Shown here: positions 6,225 through 6,703 of the stretch, piece by piece
Position numbering within the stretch: the stretch's first letter is position 1
Layout of the letters: each line of letters opens with the position of its first letter
From: Flavobacteriaceae bacterium
GTDB lineage: Bacteria > Bacteroidota > Bacteroidia > Flavobacteriales > Flavobacteriaceae
Length of the DNA: 6,703 bases
Assembly: GCA_015488935.1 (NCBI GenBank)
Contig: WFMU01000238.1
Span: 1-6,703 of the forward strand
Direction: 5' to 3'
Position numbers and translations under genes: made by a program
Notes under the pieces: model-generated
The model's input: the letters and a program-made list of their open reading frames with translations, nothing else
Databases searched by the model: none
What the model was told of the DNA's origin: nothing

Positions 6225-6416
6225 CTATTGTAATTCTCTTTTAGTTAATTCTGTAGCTAATCTAGCAACATTCTTTCTTAATTCTCTTAATTCCATAGGT
6301 GATTCTAATGGAGAAATAGCATGAGTCATTTTAAGATCTGTATAGTTCTTTCTTAATGATGCATATTGCTCTTGTAAATCTTCTATAGATAACTTTATAA
6401 TTTCTGATTGTTTCAT
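6225..6416 (-). CDS. rpmC: 50S ribosomal protein L29
   Basis: The 63-residue product is L29 (uL29), a two-helix antiparallel coiled-coil protein at the rim of the peptide exit tunnel, next to L23, where trigger factor and SRP dock. It begins MKQSEIIKLSIEDLQEQYAS and has the second helix with the conserved ELRELRKNVARLATELTKRE stretch (42–61). Length is typical of bacterial L29. It uses a TAG stop. It lies 11 nt after rplP and 18 nt before rpsQ, the standard rplP–rpmC–rpsQ order. A possible alternative start would shorten the first helix and is unlikely. Confidence 0.96.
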   Translation of the reverse strand: MKQSEIIKLSIEDLQEQYASLRKNYTDLKMTHAISPLESPMELRELRKNVARLATELTKRELQ

Positions 6417-6427
6417 GTTGAAATAAA

Positions 6428-6703
6428 TTAAGCTTTAGTATAATCGTTTGCAACTACTAATTTTGTTTTCACTGGTAACTTTTGAGCTGCTAAGCGTAAT
6501 GCTTCTTTTGCAACATCTTCAGGTACTCCTCCAACTTCAAACATAATTCTCCCTGGTTTCACTACAGCAACAAAATATTCTGGCGATCCTTTACCTTTCC
6601 CCATACGTACTTCTAATGGTTTCTTAGTAATTGGCTTGTCTGGAAATATTTTAATCCATAATTGACCTTGTCTTTTCATATGTCTAGTAGCAGCAATACG
6701 AGC
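6428..6703 (-). CDS. rplP: 50S ribosomal protein L16, C-terminal part (5' end cut by window edge)
   Basis: The reading frame is open to the window edge: upstream of the internal Met at 6677–6679 it continues as ARIAATRH, which is conserved L16 sequence, so that Met is not the start. The 91 visible residues align with about residue 49 onward of L16 (uL16), a late-assembling protein of the peptidyl-transferase/A-site region. The visible motifs are [20 protein letters not shown] and [20 protein letters not shown]. The arginine of RMGKGKG is the equivalent of E. coli Arg81, which is hydroxylated in that species. About 48 N-terminal residues lie outside the window. It ends 11 nt before rpmC. Confidence 0.96.
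   Translation of the reverse strand, partial: ARIAATRHMKRQGQLWIKIFPDKPITKKPLEVRMGKGKGSPEYFVAVVKPGRIMFEVGGVPEDVAKEALRLAAQKLPVKTKLVVANDYTKA

Noticed and set aside
6028..6324. Plus-strand open frame of 98 codons opposite rpsQ/rpmC
   Set aside because: It is antisense to two conserved genes and composed mainly of Leu, Phe and Ser; no recognisable domain or plausible start context.
6428..6679. Starting rplP at the Met at 6677–6679
   Set aside because: The frame continues upstream to the window edge with conserved L16 residues (ARIAATRH), so the Met is internal and the gene is simply cut by the window.

Overview
The window is a stretch of core ribosomal-protein genes, the S10–spc–alpha region. 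Every gene lies on the minus strand, so transcription runs from position 6703 down to position 1. In transcription order the genes are rplP (L16, 5' part cut off by the window edge), rpmC (L29), rpsQ (S17), rplN (L14), rplX (L24), rplE (L5), rpsN (S14), rpsH (S8), rplF (L6), rplR (L18), rpsE (S5), rpmD (L30), rplO (L15), secY, infA (IF-1), rpmJ (L36), and the first eight codons of rpsM (S13). Two genes, rpmJ at 30..146 and rpmD at 2277..2456, are short but clear. All full-length genes are intact, start with ATG and match the usual family lengths.

The source is very probably a member of Bacteroidota, most likely Flavobacteriaceae. The DNA is strongly AT-rich and no Shine-Dalgarno sequence precedes any of the starts. 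Visible stops are TAA, except two TAG (rplX, rpmC). The proteins read like flavobacterial versions: IF-1 ends ARITYRY, L36 has lost most of its zinc ligands, and S5 begins [14 protein letters not shown] Bacteroidota-type promoter element (TAnnTTTG) sits before rpmJ. The genus cannot be fixed by reading alone.

Layout: positions 6703 to 4430 hold rplP to rpsN, packed with gaps of 2–18 nt and with no break at the S10/spc boundary. A 73-nt gap (4357..4429) separates rpsN from rpsH and contains a plausible hairpin. Positions 4356 to 242 hold rpsH to infA, again tightly packed with gaps of 3–26 nt. A 95-nt gap (147..241) before rpmJ carries two adjoining TAnnTTTG motifs and probably an internal promoter for rpmJ, rpsM and the genes beyond the window. 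No stretch longer than about 100 nt lacks a gene.

The genes supply large- and small-subunit proteins, the initiation factor that occupies the 30S A site, and the SecYEG channel pore, so the products are needed together and in step with growth. I found no mobile element, CRISPR, tRNA, rRNA or accessory system. The region is ordinary housekeeping DNA. The points that merit a second look are the two gene-free gaps and the joint use of zinc-free S14 and L36.
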